Assembly: GCF_000819845.1 (NCBI RefSeq)
Contig: NZ_CDCG01000021.1
Location: forward strand, 1-37,993
Reading direction: 5' to 3'
From: Aeromonas enteropelogenes
Lineage (GTDB): Bacteria; Pseudomonadota; Gammaproteobacteria; Enterobacterales; Aeromonadaceae
DNA length: 37,993 nt
In this document: in pieces, positions 7,896 to 19,568 of the stretch
Numbering within the stretch: position 1 is the stretch's first letter
How the letters are laid out: each line of letters begins with the position of its first letter
The notes under the pieces: generated by a model
What the model saw: the letters and a program-made list of their open reading frames with translations, nothing else
Told to the model about the DNA's origin: nothing
Database searches by the model: none
Made by a program: the position numbers and the translations under genes

Positions 7896-9277
7896 GCCTT
7901 GATCAGCGCAAGACCCTCGCCTCCTTCGGCACCGCCAACCGCACCCCTCGCGCCCCCGAGACCCACCCGCTCACCTGGCGTCTGCGCGACGACGGCCAGC
8001 CGGTGTGGCTGGACGAATACCAGGCCAAACAGGGCTATGAGGCCGCCCGCAAGGCCCTCGGCCAGATGAGCCCGGATGAAATCGTCAGCACCGTCAAGGA
8101 TGCCGGCCTCAAGGGGCGCGGCGGCGCGGGCTTTCCCACCGGGGTGAAGTGGGGGCTGATGCCCAAGGACGAGAGCATGAACATCCGTTACCTGCTCTGC
8201 AACGCCGACGAGATGGAGCCCAACACCTGGAAAGACCGGCTGCTGATGGAGCAACTGCCCCACCTGCTCATCGAGGGGATGATCATCTCGGCCCGGGCCC
8301 TCAAGGCCTACCGCGGCTACATCTTCCTGCGCGGCGAGTATGTGGATGCCGCCATCCATCTGCGCCGCGCCGTGGAAGAGGCCAAGGCCGCGGGGCTCCT
8401 TGGCAAGAACATCCTGGGCTCGGGCTTTGATTTCGAGCTGTTTGTCCACACCGGCGCCGGCCGCTACATCTGCGGCGAGGAGACGGCGCTTATCAACTCC
8501 CTGGAAGGGCGCCGCGCCAACCCGCGCGCCAAACCCCCCTTCCCCGCCGTCAGCGGCGTCTGGGGCAAGCCCACCTGCGTCAACAACGTCGAGACCCTGT
8601 GCAACGTGCCGGCCATCATAGGCAACGGCGTGCCCTGGTATCAAGGATTGGCCCTGCCGGGTTCGGAAGATCACGGCACCAAGCTGATGGGTTTTTCCGG
8701 CAAGGTGAACAACCCGGGGGTCTGGGAGCTGCCCTTTGGCATCACAGCCCGCGAACTGTTCGAGGAGTACGCCGGCGGTATGCAGAGCGGCTATCGCCTC
8801 AAGGCCTGGCAACCGGGGGGCGCCGGCACCGGCTTCCTGTTGCCAGAACACCTGGACGCCCAGATGTATACCGCCGGCATCGGCAAGGTGGGCACCCGGA
8901 TGGGCACCGGTCTCGCCATGGCGGTGGATGACAGCATCAACATGGTGAGTTTGCTGCGCAACATGGAGGAGTTCTTCGCCCGCGAATCCTGCGGCTGGTG
9001 CACCCCGTGCCGCGACGGCCTGCCCTGGAGCGTCAAGCTGCTGCGGGCGCTGGAGCGCGGCGAAGGGCAATCCGGCGATCTGGCGACTCTGGAGCAGCTG
9101 TGCAACTTCCTCGGCCCCGGCAAGACCTTCTGTGCCCACGCCCCCGGTGCCGTCGAACCGCTGGCCAGCGCCATCAAGTATTTCCGCCCCGAATTCGAGG
9201 CCGGGATCAAGGGCCACGGCGACAATCGCAAGCCGCTCAAAGGGATCCAGCCCAATCTTTTGGGCGAGCGCTGGTAA
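7892..9277 (+). CDS. nuoF: NADH-quinone oxidoreductase subunit F, NADH/FMN-binding
   Basis: A 461-residue subunit that binds NADH and FMN and takes the first electrons into complex I. It has the glycine-rich nucleotide motif [14 protein letters not shown] (about 75-88) and the FMN-site segment [17 protein letters not shown] (about 195-211). The [4Fe-4S] cluster N3 ligands are Cys367, Cys370 and Cys373 (SCGWCTPC) plus Cys414. It is slightly longer than the E. coli protein, mostly at the N-terminus. The start overlaps the nuoE stop by four bases (ATGA). Confidence 0.97.
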   Translation: MSLDQRKTLASFGTANRTPRAPETHPLTWRLRDDGQPVWLDEYQAKQGYEAARKALGQMSPDEIVSTVKDAGLKGRGGAGFPTGVKWGLMPKDESMNIRYLLCNADEMEPNTWKDRLLMEQLPHLLIEGMIISARALKAYRGYIFLRGEYVDAAIHLRRAVEEAKAAGLLGKNILGSGFDFELFVHTGAGRYICGEETALINSLEGRRANPRAKPPFPAVSGVWGKPTCVNNVETLCNVPAIIGNGVPWYQGLALPGSEDHGTKLMGFSGKVNNPGVWELPFGITARELFEEYAGGMQSGYRLKAWQPGGAGTGFLLPEHLDAQMYTAGIGKVGTRMGTGLAMAVDDSINMVSLLRNMEEFFARESCGWCTPCRDGLPWSVKLLRALERGEGQSGDLATLEQLCNFLGPGKTFCAHAPGAVEPLASAIKYFRPEFEAGIKGHGDNRKPLKGIQPNLLGERW

Positions 9278-9318
9278 GCACAGAACAGATTTCACCAAAC
9301 AGGTTTCAGGGAAGAGGT

Positions 9319-12048
9319 ATGGCAACCATTCATGTAGACGGAAAAGAGTACGAGGTAGACGGGGCGGACAACCTGCTGCAAGCCTGCCTGTCGCTGGGTC
9401 TCGACGTCCCCTATTTTTGCTGGCACCCGGCGCTTGGCAGCGTCGGCGCCTGTCGCCAGTGCGCGGTCAAGCAGTACCAGAATAGCGACGACAAGCGCGG
9501 CCGCCTGGTCATGTCCTGCATGACCCCGGCGAGCGACGGCAGCTACATCGCCATCGAAGATGAAGAGGCTAAAGAGTTTCGCAAGAGCGTGGTGGAGTGG
9601 CTGATGACCAACCACCCCCACGACTGCCCGGTGTGCGAAGAGGGGGGCGCCTGCCACCTGCAAGACATGACGGTGATGACGGGCCACAACAGCCGGCGTT
9701 ACCGCTTCACCAAGCGCACCCACCAGAACCAGGATCTGGGCCCCTTCGTGGCCCACGAGATGAACCGCTGCATCGCCTGCTACCGCTGCGTACGCTACTA
9801 CAAGGATTATGCCGGCGGCGAGGATCTTGGCGTCTACGGCGCTCACGACAACGTCTACTTCGGGCGGGTCGAGGATGGCACCCTGGAAAGCGAGTTTTCC
9901 GGCAACCTGGTGGAGGTGTGCCCCACCGGGGTATTCACTGACAAGACCCACTCCGAGCGCTACAACCGCAAGTGGGACATGCAGTTTGCCCCGAGCGTCT
10001 GCCAGCAGTGTGCGGTCGGCTGCAACATCAGTCCGGGGGAGCGCTACGGCGAGCTGCGTCGCATCGAAAACCGTTTCCACGGCGCCCTCAACCACTACTT
10101 CCTCTGTGACCGTGGCCGCTTTGGCTATGGCTACGTCAATCTGAGCGATCGGCCGCGCCAACCCTTGCTGCAAGAGGGGAGCGACAAGCTCGCCATCACG
10201 GTGGATGGCGCCCTCAATCGCGCCGCCGATGCCCTGCGCACCGCAAGCGGCGTCATCGGCATCGGCTCCCCTCGCGCCTCCCTTGAGAGCAACTTCGCCT
10301 TGCGCGAACTGGTGGGTGCCGAGAATTTCTACAGCGGCGTCGAACAGGCGGAGTGGGCCTGCCAGCTGAAGATGCTGCACATCCTGCAGCACGGCGGCAT
10401 TCGCACCCCGAGCCTGCGTGACATGGAAGAGGCCGACGCCATCCTGGTGCTCGGCGAGGATGTCACCATGAGCGCCGCCCGCATCGCCCTCGCCTTGCGC
10501 CAGGCGGTCAAGGGCATGGCCCGCGAACTGGCTCGCAAGATGAAAGTCGATCTGTGGCAGGTTGCCGCGGTGCAAACCCTGGGCCAGAACGAGCGCTATC
10601 CGCTGCTCATCACCAGTCTCGATACTACCCGCCTCGACGACGTGGCCGCAGAGACCTGGCACGGGGCGCCGGCCGATCAGGCGCGCCTCGGCTTTGCCAT
10701 CGCCAACCTGCTCGACGGCTCGGCCCCCGCCCCCGCCGATCTCGCCCCCGAGCAACAGGCGCACGCAACCCGCTGGGCCGAGCTGCTGGGCAGCGCGAAG
10801 CGGCCCCTTGTCATCGCAGGCTCCGGCGCCCGCTCCGAAGCCTTGATTGAGGCGGCCAGCAATATCGCCCGCGCCCTCAAGGGCCGCGGTCAGGCGGTGG
10901 AGCTTGCCCTGGTGGCGCAAGAGGTCAACTCCCTCGGGCTCGCCATGCTGGCCGATGCCGGCAAGCCGCTGGAAGCCGCCCTTGAGCGCATCGAGCGTGA
11001 AGATCAGCTGGCGCTGGTGACCCTGGAGAACGATCTCTATCGCCGCGCCCCGCGCAGCCGGGTTGACGGGGCGCTCAAGCGCCTCCAGCACCTGCTGGTG
11101 GTGGATCACCAGCTCACCCCGACTGCTCAGCAGGCGGATCTGGTGCTGCCCGCCGCCAGCTTTGCCGAGGCGGACGGCACTTTGGTGAACATGGAGGGGC
11201 GCGCCCAGCGCTTCTTCCAGGTCTATGCCCCCGCCTTCTACTACGCCGATATCCAGGTGCGTGAAGGGTGGCGCTGGCTGGCTGCCCTGCAAGGGGCGAT
11301 CAAACGCCAGCCGCTGCGATGGCAGACCCATGAGCAGATAAGCCAGGCCTGCTCCGCCGCCAATCCGCTGCTGGCCACCATGCTGGAGGCGGCCCCCAAC
11401 GCCGGCCTGCGCATTCGCGGCATGCGCCTGGCCCGCGAGCCGCACCGCTACAGCGGCCGCACCTCCATGCTGGCGGATCAGAACGTGAGCGAGCCGCGGG
11501 TGGCGCAGGATCCCGACTCCCCCTTCAACTTCTCCATGGAAGGGTACGCAGGCGCGCGCCAACCCCTGCCCCAGGTGCCCTTTGCCTGGGCCCCAGGCTG
11601 GAACTCGCCATCGGCCTGGAACAAGTTTCAGGACGAGGTGGGCGGCCATCTGCGCGCCGGGGATCCCGGCCGTCGCCTGCTTGAACCCGATGAAGAAACC
11701 CTGGGCTGGTTCGAGGCCATCCCGGCCCCGTTCGCGGCACAATCTGCCCTGCAGGTGGTCAACTATATCCAGCTATTCGGTGGCGAGGAGCTCTCCGCCC
11801 GCAGCCCCGTCATCCAGGCTCGCATGGGCGAGCCCGAGCTGGTGCTGAACCCGGCCGATGCGGCGCGCCTGGCCCTGCGCGCGGGCAGTCAGGTGGCCCT
11901 CTCCTGGGGCGGCAGCCACTGGCAGTTGCGCCTTCGCCTGAGCGATCGGCTTGCTGCCGGTCTGGTGGGGCTGCCCCTTGGGGTGAACGGCCTGCCGACC
12001 GCCCTCGCCCAAGCCAGGCTCGATAATCTGCAGGAGGTGATCGCATGA
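9319..12048 (+). CDS. nuoG: NADH-quinone oxidoreductase subunit G
   Basis: A 909-residue large iron-sulfur subunit. The N-terminal [2Fe-2S] domain has Cys34, Cys45, Cys48 and Cys67. Next come the [16 protein letters not shown] and [13 protein letters not shown] cluster motifs. The extra cluster N7, found in only some bacteria, is intact: Cys228, Cys231, Cys235 and Cys263, the same numbers as in E. coli. The rest is a molybdopterin-oxidoreductase-like domain that serves a structural role. The ATG at 9319 has GAAGAGGT just upstream and gives [13 protein letters not shown], matching the family N-terminus. The open frame continues further upstream inside nuoF but is not coding there. It overlaps nuoH by ATGA. 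Confidence 0.96.
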   Translation: MATIHVDGKEYEVDGADNLLQACLSLGLDVPYFCWHPALGSVGACRQCAVKQYQNSDDKRGRLVMSCMTPASDGSYIAIEDEEAKEFRKSVVEWLMTNHPHDCPVCEEGGACHLQDMTVMTGHNSRRYRFTKRTHQNQDLGPFVAHEMNRCIACYRCVRYYKDYAGGEDLGVYGAHDNVYFGRVEDGTLESEFSGNLVEVCPTGVFTDKTHSERYNRKWDMQFAPSVCQQCAVGCNISPGERYGELRRIENRFHGALNHYFLCDRGRFGYGYVNLSDRPRQPLLQEGSDKLAITVDGALNRAADALRTASGVIGIGSPRASLESNFALRELVGAENFYSGVEQAEWACQLKMLHILQHGGIRTPSLRDMEEADAILVLGEDVTMSAARIALALRQAVKGMARELARKMKVDLWQVAAVQTLGQNERYPLLITSLDTTRLDDVAAETWHGAPADQARLGFAIANLLDGSAPAPADLAPEQQAHATRWAELLGSAKRPLVIAGSGARSEALIEAASNIARALKGRGQAVELALVAQEVNSLGLAMLADAGKPLEAALERIEREDQLALVTLENDLYRRAPRSRVDGALKRLQHLLVVDHQLTPTAQQADLVLPAASFAEADGTLVNMEGRAQRFFQVYAPAFYYADIQVREGWRWLAALQGAIKRQPLRWQTHEQISQACSAANPLLATMLEAAPNAGLRIRGMRLAREPHRYSGRTSMLADQNVSEPRVAQDPDSPFNFSMEGYAGARQPLPQVPFAWAPGWNSPSAWNKFQDEVGGHLRAGDPGRRLLEPDEETLGWFEAIPAPFAAQSALQVVNYIQLFGGEELSARSPVIQARMGEPELVLNPADAARLALRAGSQVALSWGGSHWQLRLRLSDRLAAGLVGLPLGVNGLPTALAQARLDNLQEVIA

Positions 12049-13013
12049 GTGATTCCCTGATGGATCTGCTGATTGAGGTAGGCAAGGCGCTGATCGTGCT
12101 GGTGGGGATCGTGGGGGCCGGCGCCTTCATGAGCTTCATCGAGCGTCGCCTGCTCGCCCTGTGGCAGGACAGATACGGCCCCAACCGGGTTGGCCCCTTC
12201 GGCCTGCTGCAGCTGGCGGCGGACATGGTGAAGATGTTCTTCAAGGAGGACTGGATCCCGCCCTTCGCCGATCGGCGGATCTTCATCCTGGCCCCCATCA
12301 TCGCCTTCACCTCCTTCATCCTGGCGTTTGCCGTGGTGCCCCTCACCCCCACCTGGGGCGTGGCGGATCTCAACGTGGGTCTGCTCTACATCCTGGCCAT
12401 CGCGGGGCTGGCGGTCTATGCGGTGCTGTTCGCCGGCTGGTCGAGCAACAACAAATACTCCTTGCTTGGCAGCCTGCGTGCCTCGGCCCAGACCCTCTCC
12501 TACGAGGTGTTTCTCGGGCTCTCCTTGATGGGGATTGTGATCCAGAGCGGCAGCTTCAACCTGCGGGAGATCGTCGAAGCCCAGGCGGGCCTGTGGAACG
12601 TGGTGCCCCAGTTCCTGGGCTTTGTCACCTTCCTGTTCGCCGGGGTCGCCGTCACCCACCGCCATCCGTTCGATCAGCCGGAAGCGGAGCAGGAGCTCGC
12701 CGACGGCTATCACATCGAGTACGCGGGCATGAAGTGGGGTCTTTTTTTCGTGGGCGAGTACATCGGCATCGTGCTGGTCTCCGCCCTCATCGTGACCCTC
12801 TTCTTCGGTGGCTGGCATGGACCCTGGTTGCCCCCCTTCATCTGGTTTGCCCTGAAGACCGCCTGCTTCATGGTGCTCTTCATCCTGCTGCGGGCCTCCC
12901 TGCCCCGCCCGCGCTTTGACCAGGTGATGGCGTTTGGCTGGAAGGTGTGCCTGCCGCTGACCCTGATCAACATGCTGGTCACCGCAGCCGTGGTGCTGAT
13001 GAATGTGCAGTGA
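12045..13013 (+). CDS. nuoH: NADH-quinone oxidoreductase subunit H
   Basis: A 322-residue membrane subunit with about eight transmembrane segments. It joins the membrane arm to the quinone site. The conserved first loop [21 protein letters not shown], the segment [14 protein letters not shown], and the acidic quinone-site loop ([17 protein letters not shown]) are all present. Its start overlaps the nuoG stop (ATGA). The next gene, nuoI, begins nine bases after its stop. Confidence 0.96.
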   Translation: MSDSLMDLLIEVGKALIVLVGIVGAGAFMSFIERRLLALWQDRYGPNRVGPFGLLQLAADMVKMFFKEDWIPPFADRRIFILAPIIAFTSFILAFAVVPLTPTWGVADLNVGLLYILAIAGLAVYAVLFAGWSSNNKYSLLGSLRASAQTLSYEVFLGLSLMGIVIQSGSFNLREIVEAQAGLWNVVPQFLGFVTFLFAGVAVTHRHPFDQPEAEQELADGYHIEYAGMKWGLFFVGEYIGIVLVSALIVTLFFGGWHGPWLPPFIWFALKTACFMVLFILLRASLPRPRFDQVMAFGWKVCLPLTLINMLVTAAVVLMNVQ

Positions 13014-13022
13014 GACACAAGT

Positions 13023-13565
<543 letters not shown>

Positions 13566-13575
13566 GGAGTCAATC

Positions 13576-14118
13576 ATGGAACTGGCATTCTATGCCTCGG
13601 CCCTGGTGGCCATTTACAGCACGCTGCGGGTGATCAGCACCAGCAATCCCATGCACGCGCTGCTCAATCTCATCATTTCCCTCATCGCCGTGGCCATGAT
13701 CTTCTTCTGTCTGGGCGCCGCCTTCGCCGGTGCCCTGCAGGTGATCGTCTACGCCGGCGCCATCATGGTGCTGTTCGTGTTCGTGGTGATGATGCTGAAC
13801 CTGGGGTCGGCCCAGGCCCAGGAGAAGAAGTGGCTCACCCCCATGACCTGGGGCGGCCCGGCGCTGCTCTCCCTCATCCTGCTCGGCTTTCTGGCCTACG
13901 GCATCCTCGGGGTGACCGGCGGCCAGCTGGGCATCGGCGAGGTCACCGCGAAAGAGGTGGGTGTAGCCCTGTTCGGCCCCTATGTACTGGCGGTGGAGCT
14001 CGCCTCCATCCTGCTGCTGGCGGGCCTGGTGACCGCCTATCACCTGGGTCGCGAGGACAAGAGTGGTGAAGTGCTCTCGGTGCCCCGCACCCCATCTCAG
14101 GAAGGAGGTCAGCAATGA
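13576..14118 (+). CDS. nuoJ: NADH-quinone oxidoreductase subunit J
   Basis: A 180-residue membrane subunit with five hydrophobic segments. The typical segments [21 protein letters not shown] and [19 protein letters not shown] are visible. The ATG at 13576 has TGAGGAGTCAATC upstream and follows nuoI by 10 bases. An in-frame ATG further upstream lies inside nuoI and is not used. The end overlaps nuoK by ATGA. Confidence 0.95.
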   Translation: MELAFYASALVAIYSTLRVISTSNPMHALLNLIISLIAVAMIFFCLGAAFAGALQVIVYAGAIMVLFVFVVMMLNLGSAQAQEKKWLTPMTWGGPALLSLILLGFLAYGILGVTGGQLGIGEVTAKEVGVALFGPYVLAVELASILLLAGLVTAYHLGREDKSGEVLSVPRTPSQEGGQQ

Positions 14119-14423
14119 ATGCCATCCCCATGGAGCATGGTCTGCTGCTGGCGGCAGTGCTCTTTTGCATCGGTCTGTGTGGCCTGCTGATCCGCCGCAA
14201 CCTGCTCTACATCCTGATGAGCATCGAGATCATGATGAATGCCTCGGCACTGGCATTCGTGGTGGCCGGTAGCCGCTGGGTCCAGGCCGATGGCCAGATC
14301 ATGTACATACTGGTGATTTCTCTGGCGGCAGCGGAGGCCAGTATCGGCCTCGCCCTGTTACTGCTGCTCTATCGTCGTTACCACACCCTCAACGTGGACA
14401 CTGTGAGCGAGATGCGCGGATGA
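14115..14423 (+). CDS. nuoK: NADH-quinone oxidoreductase subunit K
   Basis: A 102-residue subunit with three membrane helices that matches Nuo[22 protein letters not shown] carries the conserved Glu in helix 2, and [18 protein letters not shown] carries the second conserved Glu. The strong AAGGAGG at 14102-14108 supports the ATG at 14115. An internal Met five codons later is less well placed. It overlaps both nuoJ and nuoL by four bases. Confidence 0.96.
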   Translation: MNAIPMEHGLLLAAVLFCIGLCGLLIRRNLLYILMSIEIMMNASALAFVVAGSRWVQADGQIMYILVISLAAAEASIGLALLLLLYRRYHTLNVDTVSEMRG

Positions 14424-16267
14424 GCCTCCTATACCTGACCTTTCTGTTTCCGCTGCTGGGGTGGTTGGTGCTGGCCTTCTCCCTCGGTCGTTTTGGCGAG
14501 CGCACCTCGGCCCTGATCGGGGTGGGCTCCATTGGCCTGGCGGCCCTCATCACCCTCTGGGTGGCCATGGATTTTCTGGCCAATCCGCCCGCGGGGGGAG
14601 TCTACCTCCAGACCCTCTGGCAGTGGATGGCGGTGGGCAATTTCACGCCGACGTTCCGCCTGGCCCTCGATGGCCTGTCGCTCACCATGCTGGGAGTGGT
14701 GACCGGGGTGGGCTTTTTCATCCACCTGTTCGCCTCCTGGTACATGCGCGGGGAAGAGGGGTATTCGCGCTTCTTCACCTACACCAACCTTTTTATTGCC
14801 AGCATGCTGTTCCTGGTGCTGGCCGATGATCTGCTGTTTGTCTATCTGGGCTGGGAAGGGGTGGGACTGTGCAGCTACCTGCTGATCGGCTTTTACTACC
14901 AGGATCGCAACAACGGCGCCGCCGCCCTCAAGGCATTTGTGGTGACCCGGGTCGGTGACGTCTTCCTCGCCATCGGCCTCTTCCTCCTCTATCGGGAGAT
15001 GGGCACCCTCAACATCCACGAGCTGCTGGTTCGCGCCCCCCTGATGTTTGCCGAGGGCTCCCCTGCCCTGTCGCTGGCCTGCCTGATGCTGCTGGGTGGT
15101 GCCGTCGGCAAATCCGCCCAGCTGCCGCTGCAAACCTGGCTGGCGGACGCCATGGCGGGCCCGACTCCGGTCTCGGCGCTGATCCACGCGGCCACCATGG
15201 TGACCGCCGGTGTCTACCTGATCGCCCGCACTCACGGCCTGTTCCTGCTGGCCCCGGAGATCCTCCACCTGGTGGGCGTGGTCGGCGCCATTACCCTGGT
15301 GCTGGCCGGTTTTGCGGCCCTGGTGCAGACCGACATCAAGCGGATCCTGGCCTACTCCACCATGAGCCAGATTGGCTACATGTTCCTCGCCCTCGGGGTC
15401 GGTGCCTGGGAGGGGGCCATCTTCCACCTGATGACCCACGCCTTCTTCAAGGCGCTGTTGTTCCTCTCCGCCGGGGCCGTCATCGTGGCGTGTCATCACC
15501 AGCAGAACATCTTCAAGATGGGGGGGCTGAGAAAGAGCCTGCCGCTGGTCTATGTCTGCTTCCTGGTGGGGGGCTCGGCGCTCGCCGCGCTGCCGCTGGT
15601 CACCGCCGGTTTCTACAGTAAAGACGCCATCCTGTGGCAGGTGCAGGCATCCGGCCAGAGCGCCCTGCTGTGGGCCGGTCTCGCCGGTGCCTTCCTCACC
15701 TCTCTCTACACCTTCCGCCTCATCTTTATCGCCTTTCACGGCGAGGCGAAGACCGAGGCCCATCCCGGCCATGGTCTGGCCCATCATCTGCCGCTGCTGG
15801 TGCTGCTGGTGCTCTCCACCGGCATTGGCGCGCTGTTCACCCCGCCGCTGGCTGGGGTGCTGCCGGCCGGGCCCGGCGATGGCATCGAAGAGGGGCGCCA
15901 TGGGCTGGAAATCCTCTCTGGCATCATTGCCGTCACGGGAATTGCGCTGGCGGCCTTTCTGTTCCTCGGCGAGCGCCGTCTGGCCACGGCCGTGGCCAAC
16001 AGCGCGCCGGGCCGCCTGCTCAGCACCCTCTGGTTTAACGCCTGGGGCTTTGACTGGCTCTACGACCAGCTGTGGGTCAAACCCTACCTGCTGGCGACCC
16101 GGCTGCTGGCCCGCGATCCTCTGGATCGCCTGATGAATCTGCCGGCCTGGCTGGCCCTGCGTGGCAACCGGCTGCTCGCCTGGAGCGTCAGCGGCAAGCT
16201 GCGCTGGTATGCGGCCTCCATGGTGATCGGCGCCGCCCTGGTGCTGGCCCTGTTGCTGCTGGGGTGA
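14420..16267 (+). CDS. nuoL: NADH-quinone oxidoreductase subunit L, antiporter-like
   Basis: A 615-residue distal proton-pumping subunit with about sixteen membrane segments and a long lateral C-terminal helix region. Antiporter-family signatures include [16 protein letters not shown] (conserved Glu), [20 protein letters not shown] (conserved Lys), [21 protein letters not shown] and [18 protein letters not shown]. Its length is close to that of E. coli NuoL. It overlaps nuoK by ATGA. A 97-base gap follows before nuoM, almost filled by a 29-codon frame. Confidence 0.97.
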   Translation: MSLLYLTFLFPLLGWLVLAFSLGRFGERTSALIGVGSIGLAALITLWVAMDFLANPPAGGVYLQTLWQWMAVGNFTPTFRLALDGLSLTMLGVVTGVGFFIHLFASWYMRGEEGYSRFFTYTNLFIASMLFLVLADDLLFVYLGWEGVGLCSYLLIGFYYQDRNNGAAALKAFVVTRVGDVFLAIGLFLLYREMGTLNIHELLVRAPLMFAEGSPALSLACLMLLGGAVGKSAQLPLQTWLADAMAGPTPVSALIHAATMVTAGVYLIARTHGLFLLAPEILHLVGVVGAITLVLAGFAALVQTDIKRILAYSTMSQIGYMFLALGVGAWEGAIFHLMTHAFFKALLFLSAGAVIVACHHQQNIFKMGGLRKSLPLVYVCFLVGGSALAALPLVTAGFYSKDAILWQVQASGQSALLWAGLAGAFLTSLYTFRLIFIAFHGEAKTEAHPGHGLAHHLPLLVLLVLSTGIGALFTPPLAGVLPAGPGDGIEEGRHGLEILSGIIAVTGIALAAFLFLGERRLATAVANSAPGRLLSTLWFNAWGFDWLYDQLWVKPYLLATRLLARDPLDRLMNLPAWLALRGNRLLAWSVSGKLRWYAASMVIGAALVLALLLLG

Positions 16268-16270
16268 ATC

Positions 16271-16360
16271 ATGACCAAACCGATACCCGTACAGCCAGCC
16301 TGCTTGCCCTCCCCGATGGAACGGGGGGCGCAACCTCATATGAACTTGAACGAGAGCTGA
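16271..16360 (+). CDS. Possible 29-residue small protein between nuoL and nuoM
   Basis: An ATG four bases after the nuoL stop opens a 29-codon frame that begins MTKPIPVQPACLPSPMERG. It ends with TGA just four bases before the nuoM GTG start. The sequence GGGGTGA at the nuoL stop could serve as a ribosome binding site. The frame may only keep ribosomes on the message to start nuoM, which has a weak GTG start. I do not recognise the peptide, and translation is unproven. Confidence 0.35.
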   Translation: MTKPIPVQPACLPSPMERGAQPHMNLNES

Positions 16361-16364
16361 TACC

Positions 16365-17903
16365 GTGACCTTACTCTGGATCTTGTTAATTCCCTTTATC
16401 GGCGGCGTGATCTGCTGGCAGATGGAGCGCCTCGGCGAGCACTTCGTCCGCTGGGTGGCCTTGCTCTCCATGGGTGCCAGCCTGCTGCTCGCCTGTGCCA
16501 TCTGGCTCGGAGGGGATTTCTCCCTCGCCACCACGGCGCTCGACAGCGGCACCACTCTCGCCCCCGCCTGGGCCGCCGAGTGGCGCCTGCCCTGGATCCC
16601 CCGCTTCGGCATCTCGCTGCACCTGGCGGTGGACGGCCTGTCGCTGCTGATGGTGATCCTCACCTGTTTTATCGGGGTGCTGGCCATCCTCTGCTCCTGG
16701 AAGGAGATAGTGCAGCGCATCGGCTTCTTTCACCTCAACCTGCTCTGGATCCTGGGGGGGGTGCTCGGGGTCTTCATGGCGCTGGATCTGTTCCTCTTCT
16801 TCTTCTTCTGGGAGATGATGCTGGTCCCCATGTACTTCCTGATCGCGCTCTGGGGTCACTCGGTCACCGACGGCAAGTCGCGGATCAACGCCGCCACCAA
16901 GTTCTTCATCTACACCCAGGCGAGCGGCCTCATCATGCTGGTGGCCATCATAGGTCTGGTACTGACCCACCAGCACGCCACCGGCGTCTTCACCTTCAAC
17001 TATCTGGAGTTGCTCAATACCCCGATGAGCAAGAGCGTCCAGCGGCTGCTGATGCTGGGCTTTTTCATCGCCTTCGCGGTCAAGATGCCGCTGGTGCCGC
17101 TGCACGGCTGGTTGCCGGATGCCCACAGCCAGGCGCCGACCGCGGGTTCCGTGGATCTCGCGGGGATCCTGCTCAAAACCGCCGCCTACGGCCTGCTGCG
17201 CTTCGCCCTGCCCCTGTTCCCCGAGGCCTCGGCCGAGTTTGCCCCCTACGCCATGGTGCTGGGCCTTGTCGGTATCATTTACGGCGCCGTGGTGGCGTTT
17301 GCCCAGACCGACATCAAGCGGCTGGTGGCCTACACCAGCATCTCCCACATGGGCTTTGTGATGATCGCCATCTATTCCGGCAGCGAGCTGGCCCTGCAGG
17401 GGGCCGTGGTACAGATGATCGCCCACGGGCTTTCTGCCGCCGGCCTCTTCATCCTGTGCGGTCAGCTCTACGAGCGGCTGCACACCCGGGATCTGCGCCA
17501 GATGGGCGGTCTGTGGGGACGGCTGCGCTACCTGCCCGGCGTCATGCTGTTCTTCTCGGTGGCCTCGCTCGGCATGCCGGGCACCGGCAACTTCGTCGGC
17601 GAGTTCCTCATTCTTATCGGCAGCTTCCAGGTCGCCCCCGTCATCACTGCCGTGGCCACCTTCGGCCTGGTGCTGGCTTCGGTCTACTCCCTCATCATGC
17701 TGCAACGCGCCTGCTTCGGCCCTGCCAGGAACGAGGGCGTGCTCAAGGGGCTCGATAGCCGCGAGCTGACCATGATGCTCACCATCGCAGGCCTCCTGGT
17801 ACTGCTTGGCCTCTATCCCCAACCCGTGCTCGATACCGCCAGCAGCAGCCTTATCAACGTGCTGCACTGGTATCTGCTGCCGACCGCAGGAGCCCTGCAA
17901 TGA
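16365..17903 (+). CDS. nuoM: NADH-quinone oxidoreductase subunit M, antiporter-like
   Basis: A 512-residue proton-pumping membrane subunit with about fourteen segments. Signatures are [19 protein letters not shown] (conserved Glu), [22 protein letters not shown] (conserved Lys), [23 protein letters not shown] and [19 protein letters not shown]. It uses a GTG start with only a weak purine-rich site (CGAGAG) ahead. Translation may depend on ribosomes arriving from the upstream frame at 16271-16360. The end overlaps nuoN by ATGA. Confidence 0.96.
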   Translation: MTLLWILLIPFIGGVICWQMERLGEHFVRWVALLSMGASLLLACAIWLGGDFSLATTALDSGTTLAPAWAAEWRLPWIPRFGISLHLAVDGLSLLMVILTCFIGVLAILCSWKEIVQRIGFFHLNLLWILGGVLGVFMALDLFLFFFFWEMMLVPMYFLIALWGHSVTDGKSRINAATKFFIYTQASGLIMLVAIIGLVLTHQHATGVFTFNYLELLNTPMSKSVQRLLMLGFFIAFAVKMPLVPLHGWLPDAHSQAPTAGSVDLAGILLKTAAYGLLRFALPLFPEASAEFAPYAMVLGLVGIIYGAVVAFAQTDIKRLVAYTSISHMGFVMIAIYSGSELALQGAVVQMIAHGLSAAGLFILCGQLYERLHTRDLRQMGGLWGRLRYLPGVMLFFSVASLGMPGTGNFVGEFLILIGSFQVAPVITAVATFGLVLASVYSLIMLQRACFGPARNEGVLKGLDSRELTMMLTIAGLLVLLGLYPQPVLDTASSSLINVLHWYLLPTAGALQ

Positions 17904-19363
17904 CGTTCACCGCTTCCCAACTGCTGGCCCTGCTGCCCCTGCTGCTGACAACCGGGGCCATGGCGGCCCTGATGCTGGCCATCGCCTGGCGCCGCTGCAT
18001 CACCACCGCCTATATGGTCACCATCGTCGGCCTCAACCTGGCGCTTTTTTCGCTCCCCATCGTGATGGCGCAGGGCGATCAGGGAGTCACTCCGCTGCTG
18101 CAGGTAGACAGCTACGCCGTCTTCTACATGGGGCTGGTGCTGGTCGGCGCCCTGGCCACCTGCACTTTCGGCCAATCCTGGCTGAAAGCCTACCCAGACA
18201 ACCGGGAGGAGTTCTTCCTGCTGCTGCTCATCGCCACCGCCGGTGGCCTGGTGTTGGCCTGCTCCCGCCATCTGGCGTCGCTCTTCATCGGGATCGAGAT
18301 GCTGACCCTGCCGATGTTCGGGCTGGTGGGCTATGCCTATCGCGAGCGCCATTCGCTGGAGGCCAGCATCAAGTACATGGTGCTCTCCGCCGCCGCCACC
18401 GCCTTCCTGCTGTTCGGCATGGCGCTGCTCTACGCCCAGGCGGGCAGCCTGAGCTTTAGCGATCTCGGCCTGACTCTGGCCCAGAGCCCGGCGCACCATC
18501 CTTTGCTGATGGGAGGCCTTGGCCTGATGCTGGTGGGCTTTGCGTTCAAGCTCTCCCTGGCCCCCTTCCACCTCTGGACCCCGGATGTCTATGAAGGGGC
18601 GCCGGCCCCGGTTGCCACCTTCCTGGCCACCGTGAGCAAGGTGGCGGTGTTTGCCGTGCTGCTGCGCTTCTACCTGGCGGTGCCGGCAGCGGCCGACCCC
18701 ATGATCCACTGGCTGCTGGCGGCCATGGCGGTCATATCCATCCTCATCGGCAACCTGCTGGCGCTGGTGCAGACCAACCTCAAACGGATGTTGGGTTACT
18801 CCTCCATCTCCCACTTCGGGTATCTGCTGGCGGTGATCGTCGCGAGCCGTTTCGGCCAGATGCCGGTGGAGGCCGCCGGCGTCTATCTGCTGATGTATCT
18901 CTTTACCAGCCTGGGGGCCTTCGGGGTGGTTAGCATGATGTCGAGCCCCTATCGCGGCAAGGATGCGGACTCCCTGCACAGCTATCGCGGCCTGTTCTGG
19001 CATCGCCCCTACCTGACCGCGGTGCTGACCGTGATGATGCTGTCGCTCGCGGGCATCCCCATGACCCTCGGCTTCATCGGCAAGTTCTACCTCATCGGCG
19101 TCACGGTGGAGGCCCAGCTCTGGTGGCTCTCCGGCACCATAGTGCTCGGCAGCGCCCTGGGGCTCTTCTACTACCTCAAGGTGATGGTGACCCTCTATCT
19201 GCGCGAACCCGGCATGCAGCAACGCGATGCCAGCGCCGACTGGGCTCTCTCCTCCGGCGGCGTGGTGGTCTTGCTCTCCGCCGTTCTGGTACTACTGCTG
19301 GGGCTCTATCCCCAGCCAGTCATCAGCCTGGTGCAGGGCTTTCAGCAGGTAGTGTTGCAGTAA
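17900..19363 (+). CDS. nuoN: NADH-quinone oxidoreductase subunit N, antiporter-like
   Basis: A 487-residue proton-pumping membrane subunit, the last gene of the operon. The family signatures are [20 protein letters not shown] (conserved Glu), [22 protein letters not shown] (conserved Lys), [19 protein letters not shown] and [20 protein letters not shown]. The start overlaps nuoM by four bases. The stop is followed after 12 bases by a strong terminator. Confidence 0.97.
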   Translation: MTFTASQLLALLPLLLTTGAMAALMLAIAWRRCITTAYMVTIVGLNLALFSLPIVMAQGDQGVTPLLQVDSYAVFYMGLVLVGALATCTFGQSWLKAYPDNREEFFLLLLIATAGGLVLACSRHLASLFIGIEMLTLPMFGLVGYAYRERHSLEASIKYMVLSAAATAFLLFGMALLYAQAGSLSFSDLGLTLAQSPAHHPLLMGGLGLMLVGFAFKLSLAPFHLWTPDVYEGAPAPVATFLATVSKVAVFAVLLRFYLAVPAAADPMIHWLLAAMAVISILIGNLLALVQTNLKRMLGYSSISHFGYLLAVIVASRFGQMPVEAAGVYLLMYLFTSLGAFGVVSMMSSPYRGKDADSLHSYRGLFWHRPYLTAVLTVMMLSLAGIPMTLGFIGKFYLIGVTVEAQLWWLSGTIVLGSALGLFYYLKVMVTLYLREPGMQQRDASADWALSSGGVVVLLSAVLVLLLGLYPQPVISLVQGFQQVVLQ

Positions 19364-19375
19364 CCCTTCCCCCTC

Positions 19376-19407
19376 AAACCGGCAGCCCGGGCTGCCGGTT
19401 TTCTCTT
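19376..19407 (+). terminator. Terminator of the nuo operon
   Basis: A perfect 26-base palindrome (19376-19401) contains AACCGGCAGCCC and its complement. It is followed by a T-rich run (TTTTCTCTT). It lies directly after nuoN and should end the 15-kb nuo transcript. Confidence 0.9.
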
Positions 19408-19494
19408 CCCGCAACGAGTCCCGCTTCGCACGACCTTGCTTGTTTATGCCAGGCAACTGCCCTGCCGCTTTCTTATTCCTGTCATTTTTTCTAC

Positions 19495-19540
19495 TGATAT
19501 TAATGAGATAGATATCACCTGCCGGTTCTGCTATTGATAT
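19495..19540. promoter_or_regulatory. Repeated TGATAT motif upstream of the FIST operon
   Basis: TGATAT (19495-19500) and its complement ATATCA (19512-19517) form a dyad around 11 bases. A third copy, TGATAT, lies at 19535-19540. All sit within 75 bases upstream of the FIST gene start. They may be binding sites for a regulator. TATAAG at 19544-19549 could be part of the promoter. Confidence 0.3.
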
Positions 19541-19568
19541 GGTTATAAGTGTCTGGAATGGAGTTCAG

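Noticed and set aside
9292..11742. Long minus-strand frame opposite nuoG, and similar ones opposite nuoL and nuoM
   Set aside because: These are shadows of GC-rich genes whose plus-strand products have full cofactor motifs. No family similarity is seen on the minus strand.
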